Positions 1-8,530 of a stretch of 64,000 nt of DNA are shown here, one piece after another. Below the pieces are notes generated by a model. It was given only the letters and a program-made list of their open reading frames with translations. It ran no database searches and was not told the origin of the DNA. Positions within the stretch are counted from its first letter, which is position 1. The number at the start of each line of letters is the position of its first letter. Source of the DNA: Sva-07 sp963707515 (lineage in GTDB: Bacteria > Actinomycetota > Acidimicrobiia > Acidimicrobiales > Ilumatobacteraceae); the NCBI GenBank assembly GCA_963707515.1, contig CAVPQI010000001.1, forward strand, positions 2,046,001 through 2,110,000, written 5' to 3'. Both the position numbers and the translations under genes were made by a program.

Positions 1-732
1 CGAGCGCAGGTTCGGGATTGGCGACCGGCGCCTCGGGCGCGACGTAGGTGTCGTACAGCGCCTTGGTGTACGAGTAGCGCATCTCGGCGCCGTGCGCGCA
101 CGAGCTGCAGGCAGCGCTGCTGCAACTCCGGGGTGTCGGCGTACTTGAGGACGATCTGGTAGCCGCGCTCACCGTGGATCTCGTCGGAGGTGATGTGCAG
201 ATCGAAGAACTCGGTGTCGTCCTCGCTGAACCCGTACTTCTCGAGCAGCACCGGGTACTGCCGCCGGTAGATCGACGGCACCTGCGACTCGAGCCCGACG
301 ACGAGGGCCGCAGTGGCGACGGCGAAGTGCTCGCGCATCGACGACGGCGTAGCACCAGCCCTGCAGTCCGCGGGTCACGGCGGTTGCGTTGTCGATGTCG
401 GTGACCCGTTCGTGGGTGGTGCCGCACGCTTCGGCGAAGCGGATGAGGAGATCGGTGTGCCGGACGTCGGACAGCTCCTCCTCGTACATGTTCTGCAGCA
501 GGAAGTCCTTGGCGTCGGTGGCGTGATCGGGGGTGTTGGAGTAGATGTAGCCGAGGTAGTCGGCGAACGGTCCGACGTAGTGGTAGTGGTTCTCGGCCCA
601 CCGGGCGAAGTGCTCGCGGCTCAGTTCGCCGTTGGCCCAGGCCTGCGAGAACGATGCGTTGCGGGCCTCGCGGCCCTTGATCGCATCTTCGAGGGCGGTG
701 CGGAAATCCTGTTCGTTCAACAGCTCGGTCAT
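1..732 (-). pseudogene. TenA/PqqC-type haem-oxygenase-like diiron protein, 3' partial, two apparent frameshifts
   Basis: The start at 732 (MTELLNEQ) opens a TenA/THI-4/PqqC-like helical protein. After joining frames, the metal-ligand set of haem-oxygenase-like diiron oxidases/oxygenases is visible: a Glu-rich helix with a His (EEELSDVRH), a Glu (GLESQVP) and an HxxxDxxH helix (HITSDEIH). The reading frame breaks near 340-346, where the reading should pass from GWCYAV into MREHF, and again near 100-105, before AHGAEMRYSYTKALYD. Each break is explained by one extra base. No stop is reached before base 1, so the C-terminus lies outside the window. Family members oxidise small amines, amino acids or fatty acids with O2, or act as hydrolases; the substrate here is unknown. 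A 13-bp operator-like palindrome lies 40 bp upstream. Whether the shifts are sequencing errors or real decay cannot be told from sequence alone. Confidence 0.75.
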
Positions 733-771
733 CGTGTCTCTCCCGGTCCAGTCGTGCTCCGTGGGTCAGTG

Positions 772-784
772 GTATAATGTATAC
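772..784. promoter_or_regulatory. GntR-type operator, copy 1 (GTATA-N3-TATAC)
   Basis: The 13-bp palindrome GTATAATGTATAC lies between the divergent diiron-protein gene (start 732) and the SnoaL-like gene (start 891). The same pattern, G(T/C)ATA-N3-TAT(A/G)C, recurs at 4084-4096 and 8646-8658, each time in a divergent promoter region. Binding by the GntR/FCD protein encoded at 7835-8530 is inferred. Confidence 0.6.
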
Positions 785-840
785 GAAACAGTGTCGCCGT
801 GCAAGCGGCTGAGGTCGGCGTGCCCAACGTCCGTCACCGA

Positions 841-885
841 GAAGCCGAAGCGTGAGAACCCGAAGCGTGAGAAGCCGAAGCGAGA
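841..885 (+). repeat. 15-bp direct repeat, three tandem units
   Basis: Three adjacent 15-mers (GAAGCCGAAGCGTGA and two variants with 1-2 changes each) end 5 bp before the ATG at 891. The last unit supplies the GAGAGG Shine-Dalgarno-like stretch for that gene. Copy-number change would alter leader length. No function is known. Confidence 0.7.
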
Positions 886-890
886 GGTCG

Positions 891-1382
891 ATGTCAGAGC
901 ACCAGGTCAACGAACGCGACGATCTCGTCGCCGTCAACGAGGGCGACGAGATCGTCGCCGGCGTCGCCGCGTGGGTCGCCGAGTGGGGACGTGAGGTCGC
1001 CGCCGCGGACATCGCCGCCGGACGCACGAGGTTCGCCGAGGACCTGGTGGCGTTCGGCACCCACGCCGATGTCGTCGAAGGACGCATCGCCGTGGAGAAC
1101 CAGCAATGGGCGCAGATCTGGCCGGCGATCGAGGACTTCTCCTTCGACGTCGCCGGCCTGCACGTGATCGCCTCCGGCGACGGGCTGCAGGCGGTGGCGG
1201 TCGTGCCGTGGACGTCGACGGGCATCGACGAGGACGGTGGGCGCTTCGATCGCCCGGGTCGGGCGACGATCGTTCTGCGGCGTGACCATCCGTCGGCGCC
1301 ATGGCTCGGCGTGCACACGCACTTCTCGCTCGCCCGCGGCGTCCCGTCCGCAACGCACGGTCGGCGCCAGGCGATCCGGTGA
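891..1382 (+). CDS. SnoaL-like / nuclear transport factor 2 fold protein
   Basis: The 163-residue protein starts MSEHQVNERDD. I chose the ATG at 891 because GAGAGG lies just upstream; a longer in-frame start at 852 would encode only Arg/Ser-rich repeat sequence. The middle (EDLVAFGTHADVVEGR, then EDFSFDVAGLHVIASGDGL) and the terminal beta strands (RATIVLRRD, WLGVHTHFSL) fit the DUF4440/SnoaL-like cone fold used by ketosteroid-isomerase-like enzymes and many catabolic accessory proteins. The TGA overlaps a possible GTG start of the next gene, so the two are probably co-transcribed. Function beyond the fold is not assigned. Confidence 0.7.
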   Translation: MSEHQVNERDDLVAVNEGDEIVAGVAAWVAEWGREVAAADIAAGRTRFAEDLVAFGTHADVVEGRIAVENQQWAQIWPAIEDFSFDVAGLHVIASGDGLQAVAVVPWTSTGIDEDGGRFDRPGRATIVLRRDHPSAPWLGVHTHFSLARGVPSATHGRRQAIR

Positions 1383-1390
1383 CCGGTCCG

Positions 1391-2863
1391 ATGACCGGTC
1401 CGATGTCCCGTTCGGTGCTGGCACCCGAACTCGCCGTGATGGCGCAGCAGGTCACCGGCGCCAGCGCCCACGGCGTCGTCGTCGCCGCCGCCCCCCTCGC
1501 CGCGCAAGCGGGGGTTGCCGTCCTCCACGACGGTGGCAACGCCTACGACGCGGCGGTCGCCGCGGCCCTCGCCGAAACGGTCCTCCTCCCACCGAAGTGT
1601 GGTCTCGGCGGTGACCTCGTCGCCGTGGTGTTCGACGGTGACGGCCCGCCGACGTCGCTCATCGCAGTCGGTGGTGCCGCGGCCGGACACGCCGCGGTGG
1701 CGACGTCGGGGCGCTGGCGCGACGTCGGTGCCGATGCCGTCGGACCCCCGGCAGCAGCGGCCGGCTACGCCGCGCTGGCCGAGCGCGGCCGCCTGTCCCG
1801 ACGGCGCCTCGCCGCGCCGGCCATCGACCTCGCCGTGGGCGGCTTCCCCTGGGCCGACGTGTGCTCCCGACTCGCCCGCCAGGCAGCAGCGCTGGTGGCC
1901 GAGATGCACCCAGAGGGCTGCGTCTTCTACCCCGGTGGCGCACCGATCGAGGCCGGAACCCTGGTCCGCCTGCCGCTGCTCGCCGACGCCCTGAACGAGT
2001 GGGTCGCACGCGGTGCTCGGATGCTCGAGGGTCCCGTCGGCGAGGCGATCGCTGGTGAGATCGGGCGGCGTGGCGGGGCACTGGTGGCGGACGACTTCGC
2101 CGCGGCGAGGGCCACGTGGGAGGCGAGCGCGGTGACCGAGGTCGGCGAGCGCACGTTGTGGGCGACGCCGGCGCCGACGCACGGTCCGGCGCTGCTCGCC
2201 GCGGTGGCCGAGCACGCCCGGGGGGACGATCGCTCGCTGGCCGGCGTGCATCGCGCCGTGAGGGCAACGATCTCCCGACAGGACGGGCTCGCCGACCCCA
2301 GTGGGACGAGCATGGTGTCTGCCGCCGATGCGTCAGGAACCGTCGTCGTCGTGGTCCACTCCAACTCCTACCCGCGCTTCGGCAGCGGCATCGTCGTGCC
2401 GCAGTTCTCGCTGACGTTGGCCAACCGTGCCGGGCGCGGGTTCACGCCCCAGGTCGGGCATCCGAACTTCCCCGAGCGCGGGCGGCGGCCGCGCACCACG
2501 TTGCACGCCTGGGTGGCCTCCGACGAGTCCGGCGCACCGCGGTTCCTGGGTGGCACACCCGGCGGGGTCAATCAGCTTCCCTGGAACGCGCAGACCCTGG
2601 CTCGACTGTTGGCGGGCGAAGAACGCCCCGGGGTGCTCGTCGCCGCTCCGTTGTGGGAGTGGATCCCCGACGACGGGGTGCGCATCGAGGCGGGGTTCGA
2701 CCCCACCGACGCGGATGCGCTCGGCGCCGTCGCGACGCAGGTCACGCAGGCACCTCGCTGGGGGTGCAAGTCCGCCCAGCAGGTCGTGCGCATCCCGCAC
2801 CCCGGCGAGGCCTGGCAGGCGGCGGCCGATCCGCGGACGGTCGGTCTCGCACTCGGCGTGTAG
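1391..2863 (+). CDS. ggt: gamma-glutamyltranspeptidase family protein
   Basis: This 490-residue Ntn-hydrolase-type protein should cleave or transfer gamma-glutamyl groups from gamma-glutamyl amides or peptides after self-processing. The N-terminus (QAGVAVLHDGGNAYDAAVAAALAE) is the usual GGT start, with GLGGD following. The candidate autoprocessing nucleophile is Thr306 in GTSMVSAAD, corresponding to the T-x-H-x-S-V-V-D motif of the small subunit, and GGTPGG near residue 400 matches the conserved GSPGG loop. No signal peptide is obvious, so a cytoplasmic place is likely. GTG 1379 (overlapping the previous stop), ATG 1391 and ATG 1403 are all possible starts. The length is a little below classical GGTs (about 530-580). 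Confidence 0.88.
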   Translation: MTGPMSRSVLAPELAVMAQQVTGASAHGVVVAAAPLAAQAGVAVLHDGGNAYDAAVAAALAETVLLPPKCGLGGDLVAVVFDGDGPPTSLIAVGGAAAGHAAVATSGRWRDVGADAVGPPAAAAGYAALAERGRLSRRRLAAPAIDLAVGGFPWADVCSRLARQAAALVAEMHPEGCVFYPGGAPIEAGTLVRLPLLADALNEWVARGARMLEGPVGEAIAGEIGRRGGALVADDFAAARATWEASAVTEVGERTLWATPAPTHGPALLAAVAEHARGDDRSLAGVHRAVRATISRQDGLADPSGTSMVSAADASGTVVVVVHSNSYPRFGSGIVVPQFSLTLANRAGRGFTPQVGHPNFPERGRRPRTTLHAWVASDESGAPRFLGGTPGGVNQLPWNAQTLARLLAGEERPGVLVAAPLWEWIPDDGVRIEAGFDPTDADALGAVATQVTQAPRWGCKSAQQVVRIPHPGEAWQAAADPRTVGLALGV

Positions 2864-2913
2864 CGACCGGCCGCTGGGATCGGCGGCGGGAGTGGCAGGG
2901 CTCGGCAGGGGAA

Positions 2914-2930
2914 GCGCCCTCAGCGGGCGC
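2914..2930. terminator. short GC-rich hairpin between convergent genes
   Basis: GCGCCC-TCAGC-GGGCGC straddles the stop codon of the MFS gene, between the convergent ends of the GGT gene (2863) and the MFS gene (2920). There is no T-tract, so termination is only a guess. Confidence 0.3.
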
Positions 2931-4080
2931 GATCCCGGCAGATCCACAGGAGCATCAGCGGCACGAGCATCGCCACCGTCAGCGTCGGCCGCAGTCCGAC
3001 GGCCTCGGCGGCCAACCCGACGACGGCACTGCCGACGGCACCGAGCGCGATCTGCACGGACCGGTAGACACCCAGCGCCATGCCGTGCTGGCCGAACCGC
3101 TCGACCGCCAGGATGTTGGCCACCGGTCCGAGCGAGCTGACGGTCCCGGCGAACACCGCGGCGACGGCGTAGGTCGGCCAACCTCCCGGCAGCAGCACCC
3201 ACGCCAGGCCGGTCGCGGTGAGCACGAGCGACGTGCGGCGGGCGCTGGCCTTGGCGCCGATCCGGTCGGCGCTCGCCCCGCCGACCACCTTGGCGACGAT
3301 CGACAGCAGCCGGCCGACGATCAGCACCCCTGCCGCCCCGGCCGCCGAGATCCCCCACCGCGTGACGGCGAAGGTGGTGAGGAACGGGACCGCCCCGTAC
3401 TGCAGCACCGCCAACACGATCCCCACGTACGTCGGCAGGCTGAGGACGTCGCGCCACGGGATCGGCCCGTCGCCGCCGGGTGCGGCGCGCGGCCCGAGGT
3501 CGACTCGTCCGACCATCAGCGCGGCGACGAGGTAGAGGCCGCCGGCGATCCAGAACGGCAGCCGCCAACCGAGGCCCGCCCCGATCGCGCCGAGCAGTGC
3601 CGCCATCGTCAACCCGAGGCTGAACGCCACCCCGTAGAGGCCCATGGCGAAGCCCCGCTTCGAGGTTCCGGCGGCGATGCCGACCCCGCGGAGACCGGCC
3701 GGGAAGAACAGCCCGGCAGCGGCGCCGAGGAGTGCCTGCCCGATCAGCAGCACCCCGTACGACGGGGTCGTGGCGTTGACGACGCTGCCGACGATGCCCA
3801 CGAGGGCGGCGAGGCGGACCAGCGTCGACGGCGCCCACCTGCCCAGCGCGGCCCCGCCGAGCAGGTTCGTGACCGCGATCGAGGCGGTGAGCACGGCGAA
3901 CGCGATGCCGCCCTGGGCGACCGACATCCCGAGCTCCTCGGCGGCCGTCGGGAACAGCGGCGAGAGCATCTGTTCGCCCGTCGTGGTGGCGAAGTAGGCC
4001 AGGCACAGCAAGGCGAACGCGCCCCAACGGGGCGTGGTGACGTGCGCCGACGCGACGACCGGTTCGGCGGAGGCGTCCAT
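2920..4080 (-). CDS. MFS transporter
   Basis: This 386-residue protein has about 12 hydrophobic segments, with the first long helix around residues 20-45 (WGAFALLCLAYFATTTGEQ) and the last near the C-terminus (LMLLWICRDRAR). No ATP-binding motif is present. I placed the start at ATG 4080 (MDASAEPVV) because the longer GTG start at 4107 would put the operator palindrome inside the coding region; the longer form remains possible. It is divergent from the cyclodeaminase-type gene and shares its operator region, so it probably imports a substrate or exports a product of this pathway. Confidence 0.85.
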   Translation of the reverse strand: MDASAEPVVASAHVTTPRWGAFALLCLAYFATTTGEQMLSPLFPTAAEELGMSVAQGGIAFAVLTASIAVTNLLGGAALGRWAPSTLVRLAALVGIVGSVVNATTPSYGVLLIGQALLGAAAGLFFPAGLRGVGIAAGTSKRGFAMGLYGVAFSLGLTMAALLGAIGAGLGWRLPFWIAGGLYLVAALMVGRVDLGPRAAPGGDGPIPWRDVLSLPTYVGIVLAVLQYGAVPFLTTFAVTRWGISAAGAAGVLIVGRLLSIVAKVVGGASADRIGAKASARRTSLVLTATGLAWVLLPGGWPTYAVAAVFAGTVSSLGPVANILAVERFGQHGMALGVYRSVQIALGAVGSAVVGLAAEAVGLRPTLTVAMLVPLMLLWICRDRAR

Positions 4081-4083
4081 TTC

Positions 4084-4096
4084 GCATACAGTATGC
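4084..4096. promoter_or_regulatory. GntR-type operator, copy 2 (GCATA-N3-TATGC)
   Basis: The palindrome GCATACAGTATGC has perfect 6-bp arms around one central base. It lies between the divergent MFS gene (start 4080) and the cyclodeaminase-type gene (start 4123). Same pattern as the copies at 772 and 8646. Confidence 0.6.
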
Positions 4097-4122
4097 AATT
4101 CACTCACGGTTCCGGATCACCC

Positions 4123-5127
4123 ATGTTGCACCTCCCCGATCAGGCCATTGCCGACCTCCTCCACCCCGCTGACGTCACCGATGCGGTGGCCGCCGCGTTC
4201 GCCGCCTGGGGCCGGGGTGAGGCGGCGACGACCGCCCGCGTGCGCGCCAGCGCCTCCGGGCAGATGGCGAGCGCGATGGCGGCGGTCGTGCCGCCCTACT
4301 CCGGCGGCAAGGTGTACGCCACCGCCGACGGCGTGTTCACGTTCGTCGACGTGTTGTTCGGCGCCGACGGGACGCTGCTGTGCACCCTCGACGGCGACGT
4401 GTTGACCCGACTCCGGACCCCGGCCGCCTCGGCCCTCGCCGTCCGCACGCTCGCTGTGCCCGGGGCGCGCACGGCGGCGCTGATCGGGTCGGGTCGCCAG
4501 GCGTTTCCGCACATCGAGATGCTCGCCAGGGAGATGCCCGAACTCGAGCGACTGACGATCTGGGCTCGCCGTCGGGAAGCGACCGACGACCTGGTCCGGC
4601 GGGCGCGGGCGATCGGCATCACCGCCGGCGCAGCGCCCGACGCCCGCACGGCGGTCGGTGACGCCGACGTCGTGGTGACGGTGACCTCGAGCACCGACCC
4701 GTTGTTCGAGGCGCCGGACATCAGCGACCGCGCCCTCGTGTGCGCCGTCGGGGCGACCAAGTACGACCGCTGCGAGGTCGGCGTCGAGACCGTGCGGCGG
4801 TGCGCGACCGTCGTCTGCGACGACGTCGTCGGCAGCGCCGTCGAGTGTGGCGACCTGATCCGTGCCGACGCCGCGGGCGTGTTCCGTTGGGAGGACGCGA
4901 TCGAACTGCACGACGTGATGGCCGGGAACGTCGAGGTGCAACGCGCCGGTCCGGCTCCCGTGCTGTTCGAGACCCAAGGCGTCGCGATCCAAGACGTCGC
5001 TGTCGCCGCCCTCGCCTACGAACGCCATCTCGCTGCGCTCGACCCGACCGCAGCCGGCGCGCTGCCCGCCGACCGCACATCCGGACCGTCCCGACTCACC
5101 CAGCTCATCACGGAGGACCTTCGATGA
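4123..5127 (+). CDS. ornithine cyclodeaminase / mu-crystallin family reductase
   Basis: The 334-residue protein has the Rossmann dinucleotide motif (AALIGSGRQAFPHIEML, about residues 120-136) and the family substrate-binding region (PPYSGGKVYAT). Members include ornithine cyclodeaminase, ketimine / pyrroline-2-carboxylate reductases, alanine dehydrogenase and the NADP-dependent L-arginine dehydrogenase DauB. Which reaction applies cannot be read from sequence. An in-frame ATG at 4093 falls inside the operator and is less likely. The TGA overlaps the next gene's ATG (ATGA at 5124), so this begins an operon: reductase, HbpS-like, aldehyde dehydrogenase, SDR. Confidence 0.85.
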   Translation: MLHLPDQAIADLLHPADVTDAVAAAFAAWGRGEAATTARVRASASGQMASAMAAVVPPYSGGKVYATADGVFTFVDVLFGADGTLLCTLDGDVLTRLRTPAASALAVRTLAVPGARTAALIGSGRQAFPHIEMLAREMPELERLTIWARRREATDDLVRRARAIGITAGAAPDARTAVGDADVVVTVTSSTDPLFEAPDISDRALVCAVGATKYDRCEVGVETVRRCATVVCDDVVGSAVECGDLIRADAAGVFRWEDAIELHDVMAGNVEVQRAGPAPVLFETQGVAIQDVAVAALAYERHLAALDPTAAGALPADRTSGPSRLTQLITEDLR

Positions 5128-5605
5128 TCCAGACCAACCGCCTCTCCATGCACGAAGCCGAGCTCGCCGTCGACGCGGCGCTCGCCAAGGCGAAGGAGCT
5201 CGGCGTCGGCTCCGTCGTCGCCGTCGTGCGACCAGGCCGGTTGGCCGATCGTCGTCAAGCGGCCCGACAACGCCAAGCCGACGAGCGTCGAGATCGCCGT
5301 CAACAAGGCGTTCACGGCCGCCTGCCACCGTCGCCCGACGCACACCTACACCAACGCCCAGCCGGGTCAGGAGGCGTTCGGCATCATGAACATGCACCAG
5401 GGTCGCTTCTCGATCTTCGTCGGCGGCTGGCCGATCGAGGTCGACGGCGAGGTCGTCGGTGGCATCGGTGTGTCGGGCGGCCACACCCGTGAGGACATCG
5501 CCTGTTGCAAGGCCGGGATCGACTGCACTGCTGGACGAGCTCGGCAAGACCGCCGACTTCTCGAAGTGGGACGACTGGCAGCCGCCGGCTCCCACGGCCG
5601 AGTGA
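5124..5605 (+). pseudogene. HbpS/GlcG-family (haem-binding type) protein, two apparent frameshifts
   Basis: The reading starts at the ATGA overlap with the upstream gene (MIQTNRLSMHEAELAVDAAL). It needs a frame change near 5228 (one extra G, before QAGWPIVVKRPDNAKP) and another near 5524 (one extra T, before LLDELGKTADFSKWDDW) to give a full ~160-residue HbpS/GlcG protein ending in GAGTGA at 5605. The middle frame contains GIMNMHQGRFSIFVGGWPI and the family signature GGIGVSGG. Members bind haem or cobalamin-like ligands, or serve as accessory subunits in glycolate, propanediol and diol catabolism. The next gene's GTG start overlaps this stop. The intact surroundings favour sequencing indels over true decay. 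Confidence 0.8.
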
Positions 5606-7059
5606 GCACCACCGTGACGCACGAGGTCCGGAACCGCATCGGCGACGCGCTCGTCGCGGCCAGCGACGGTGCGGTGTTCGAGCGCCGCAACCCGGCGGCG
5701 AACGACGAGATCGTCTCGGTCGCACCGGAGAGCACGGTCGACGACGTCGCCGACGCCGTGAGCGCCGCCCGCGAGGCCTCGGCCGCATGGCGTCGGACGA
5801 CCCCCACCGCGCGGGCCGACATCCTCTCCCGTGCCGCCCGCATCCTCGCCGAGCGTTCGTCGGCGATCGCGGTGGAAATGGTCCGCGAGGAGGGCAAGCC
5901 GCACGCAGATGCGGCGATGGAAGCGGGTCGGACCCCGAAGAACCTCGACCTGTACGCCGGCGAGGCGTATCGGCTGACGGGGGCGACGTTCCCGGCCGAC
6001 GACACACCACTCCTGTACTGCACGCGCGAGCCCGTCGGCGTGGTCGGGGTGATCACCCCGTGGAACTTTCCGCTGAACCTGGCGAGCCGCAAGATCGGCC
6101 CGGCCCTCGCCGCGGGGAACACGGTCGTGTTCAAGCCGTCGCCGATGACGCCGCTGATGGGGGAGCGGCTGGCCGCCGCGTTCATCGACGCCGGTCTGCC
6201 GCCGGGGGTGCTCAACGTCGTGCACGGAGTCGGCGCGGGCGCCCACCTGACGGCCGACGAACGCGTCGATGCGGTGACCTTCACCGGCTCCAACGCCACC
6301 GGTCGCAAGATCCACGCGGCGATCGGTGTCGGGCGACGCGTCCAGCTCGAGCTCGGTGGCAAGAACCCGGTGGTCGTCCTCGCCGACGCCGACCTCGACG
6401 CCGCCGCGGCGGTCGTTGCCCGGTCGGCCTTCTCGCTCACCGGGCAGGCCTGCACGGGGGCGGGACGAATCCTGGTCGACGATCGCGTGCACGACGAACT
6501 GCTCGACCGCGTGGTGACCCTCGCCGAGGCCTACCGCATCGGACCCGGCGACGCCGAGGGCGTGACGATGGGCCCGTTGATCGACGCCGCTGCGGTCGCG
6601 GCGATGGCGACCGCGGTCGACGAGGCCGTCCGTTCCGGCGCCCGCCTGGTGACCGGTGGCGCGCCGTTGACGGACGGTGAGTGCGGGCGTGGCCACTTCT
6701 TTCCGCCGACCGTGCTCGCCGACGTCGAGCCATCGAGCCGCCTCGCCCAGGAGGAGGTGTTCGGACCGGTGATCGGGTTCGAACGCGTCGACGGGCTCGA
6801 CCACGCGATCGAGTCGGCCAACGCCGTCCGCTACGGACTCTCCGCAGCGGTGTGCACGCGCGACCTCGCCGCCGCCCTGCGCTTCGCCGCCGAGGTGCAA
6901 GCGGGGATGGTACGGGTCAACCGACCGACGGTCGGGGCCGCCTTCAACGCCCCGTTCGGTGGCATCAAGCAGTCGGGCACGGGCACGCACAAAGAGCAGC
7001 TCGGCCCCACGGTGATGGACTTCTACACCGTGTCGCGCACCATCTGGCTGGGGAGTTGA
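5602..7059 (+). CDS. NAD(P)-dependent aldehyde dehydrogenase
   Basis: This 485-residue ALDH superfamily enzyme should oxidise an aldehyde to the acid. Visible motifs in order are the cofactor site (TPWNFPLN, FKPSPMTP), TFTGSNATG, the general base Glu250 (ELGGKNP), the nucleophile Cys284 in GQACTGAG, and the terminal EEVFGPV and PFGGIKQSG. The nearest relatives I recognise are alpha-ketoglutarate-semialdehyde dehydrogenase-like enzymes, but this specificity is only a suggestion. The GTG start at 5602 overlaps the HbpS stop (GTGA), and the SDR gene begins 2 bases after its stop, giving tight operon spacing. Confidence 0.9.
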   Translation: MSTTVTHEVRNRIGDALVAASDGAVFERRNPAANDEIVSVAPESTVDDVADAVSAAREASAAWRRTTPTARADILSRAARILAERSSAIAVEMVREEGKPHADAAMEAGRTPKNLDLYAGEAYRLTGATFPADDTPLLYCTREPVGVVGVITPWNFPLNLASRKIGPALAAGNTVVFKPSPMTPLMGERLAAAFIDAGLPPGVLNVVHGVGAGAHLTADERVDAVTFTGSNATGRKIHAAIGVGRRVQLELGGKNPVVVLADADLDAAAAVVARSAFSLTGQACTGAGRILVDDRVHDELLDRVVTLAEAYRIGPGDAEGVTMGPLIDAAAVAAMATAVDEAVRSGARLVTGGAPLTDGECGRGHFFPPTVLADVEPSSRLAQEEVFGPVIGFERVDGLDHAIESANAVRYGLSAAVCTRDLAAALRFAAEVQAGMVRVNRPTVGAAFNAPFGGIKQSGTGTHKEQLGPTVMDFYTVSRTIWLGS

Positions 7060-7060
7060 C

Positions 7061-7831
7061 ATGGATCTCGGACTCGCCGGCCGGCGCGCCCTCGTCCTCG
7101 GTTCGTCGAGTGGCCTCGGGCGTGCCGTCGCGGCGTCGCTGGTCGCCGAGGGGGCCACGGTTGCCGTGGTCAGCCGCGATGCCGATCGCGCCGACACGAC
7201 CGCGACGGCGATCGGCGCGACGGCGGCGCTGGGCCTCGACCTGACCGAACCGGGAGCAGGCATCCGGGTCGTCGACGACGCGGTGGCCGAGCTCGGCGGT
7301 CTCGACGTGGTGGTGGTCAACACGGGCGGCGGTCCACCCGGACCGCTGCTCTCCACCGACGAGGCCGGAACGGACGTGGCGTATCACTCGATGTTGCGGC
7401 CGGCACTCGAGGTCGCCCGCGCTGCCGCCCCACACGTCACCGCGAATGGCGACGGGCGGATGGTGTTCCTGACGGCGCGCTCGGTGGTCGAGGCGACCCC
7501 GGAGCTGGCGCTCAGCTCGGTGTTCCGCAGTGGTGTGACCGCCGCCGCGCGATCGCTGGCGCTCGAGCTCGCCCCGCTCGCCACGGTCAACGTCGTCGTC
7601 ACGGGCCAGTTCGACACGCCGGCACTGCACCGCTTCGAGACGGCGCGGGCAACCCACGAGGGGCGGCCGCTCGCCGAGGTCCGTGCGGACCACATCGCCT
7701 CGATCCCGATGGGCCGCCTCGGCGAGGCGCACGAGTTCGCCGATGTCGTGACGTTCCTGTGCAGTCCGCGGAGCAGCTTCGTCACGGGCACCCTGGTGCG
7801 CGTCGACGGCGGCGCGGTCCGTGGCTTCTGA
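7061..7831 (+). CDS. SDR-family protein lacking the canonical YxxxK pair
   Basis: The 256-residue Rossmann protein has an N-terminal cofactor loop of the TGxxxGIG type (GSSSGLG, residues 14-20) and a VVVVNTGGG stretch in place of NNAG. At the position of the catalytic Tyr-x3-Lys there is Ser152-Ser-Val-Phe-Arg156. The C-terminal GRLGEAHEFADVVTFLCS and VDGGAVRGF are typical SDR. It is probably an oxidoreductase of a divergent subclass, or a non-reductive member. It is the last gene of the reductase-HbpS-ALDH operon and is followed at once by the convergent GntR gene. Confidence 0.85.
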   Translation: MDLGLAGRRALVLGSSSGLGRAVAASLVAEGATVAVVSRDADRADTTATAIGATAALGLDLTEPGAGIRVVDDAVAELGGLDVVVVNTGGGPPGPLLSTDEAGTDVAYHSMLRPALEVARAAAPHVTANGDGRMVFLTARSVVEATPELALSSVFRSGVTAAARSLALELAPLATVNVVVTGQFDTPALHRFETARATHEGRPLAEVRADHIASIPMGRLGEAHEFADVVTFLCSPRSSFVTGTLVRVDGGAVRGF

Positions 7832-7834
7832 TCG

Positions 7835-8530
7835 TCAGTCCCGCTCGGTGCCCTCGAGGTAGGCCGCCCGAGCCTGGGCGATGTGTGACCGTGCCATCTG
7901 CTCGGCCGCCTGGCCGTCGCCGGCGGCGATCGCCTCGACGATCTGGCGGTGTTCCTCCCACGATCGCGGGGCGCGCTGGGCGATGCGCTGTGCGTACACC
8001 CACTCGATGATGTGCCGAAGTCGTTCGATGGTCTCGGCGAGCAACTCGTTGCCTGCCACCGCAGCCAGCAGATGGTGGAATCGCGTGTTCAGCCCGGGGA
8101 GCTCGCCGAGCGGGCCGGACGACGCCGTGTGTGACCCGAGCTCGACCACGGCGCGCATCTCGTCGACCTGTGCCGCGGTGCGTTGGCGGGCGGCGAGGCT
8201 GGCCGCCAACCCCTCGAGCACCTCGCGCACCTCGAACAGCTCGCCGGCACGCTGGGCGGACACCGACGCCACCCGTGCGCCGCGCCGAGGTTCCAACACG
8301 ACGAAACCGTCTGCCTGGAGCGCCTGGAGCGCCTCGCGGACCGGATTGCGCGATACCCCGAGGTCGGCGGCGATCTGGTCCTCGAACAGGCGCGCCCCCT
8401 GGGCCCACTCCCCGGCTACGATCCGCCGACGGAGCTCCTCGAGCACCGCGTGACGAAGGGGGAGATGCGTCGCACCCACGGGTCGGCCATCGTGTGCGGG
8501 CAGCGTGGCGGCCGTGCGGTCGTCGGTCAT
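7835..8530 (-). CDS. GntR-family regulator, FCD (FadR) subfamily
   Basis: The 231-residue protein has an N-terminal winged helix-turn-helix (LEELRRRIVAGEW through the recognition helix SRNPVREAL) and an all-helical C-terminal FCD ligand domain with metal-type His residues (RFHHLLAAVAGN, HRQIVEAIAAGD). These proteins usually repress, and an effector acid releases them. The start is taken at ATG 8530 (MTDDRTA); the frame is open upstream to 8668 but would then run through the operator at 8646-8658. Its place between the two metabolic/transport blocks makes it the likely local regulator through the three palindromes. Its recognition helix matches that of the second GntR at 17007-17687. Confidence 0.9.
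   Translation of the reverse strand: MTDDRTAATLPAHDGRPVGATHLPLRHAVLEELRRRIVAGEWAQGARLFEDQIAADLGVSRNPVREALQALQADGFVVLEPRRGARVASVSAQRAGELFEVREVLEGLAASLAARQRTAAQVDEMRAVVELGSHTASSGPLGELPGLNTRFHHLLAAVAGNELLAETIERLRHIIEWVYAQRIAQRAPRSWEEHRQIVEAIAAGDGQAAEQMARSHIAQARAAYLEGTERD

Noticed and set aside
2116..4122. Long N-terminal extension of the cyclodeaminase-type protein
   Set aside because: It runs through the GGT gene and antisense to the MFS gene in a shadow frame; the real start is near the operator at 4123.
4117..7356. Very long minus-strand open frame (1079 codons) opposite the reductase-ALDH-SDR operon
   Set aside because: It is antisense to well-conserved genes and has the Arg/Gly/His-rich composition of high-GC shadow frames.
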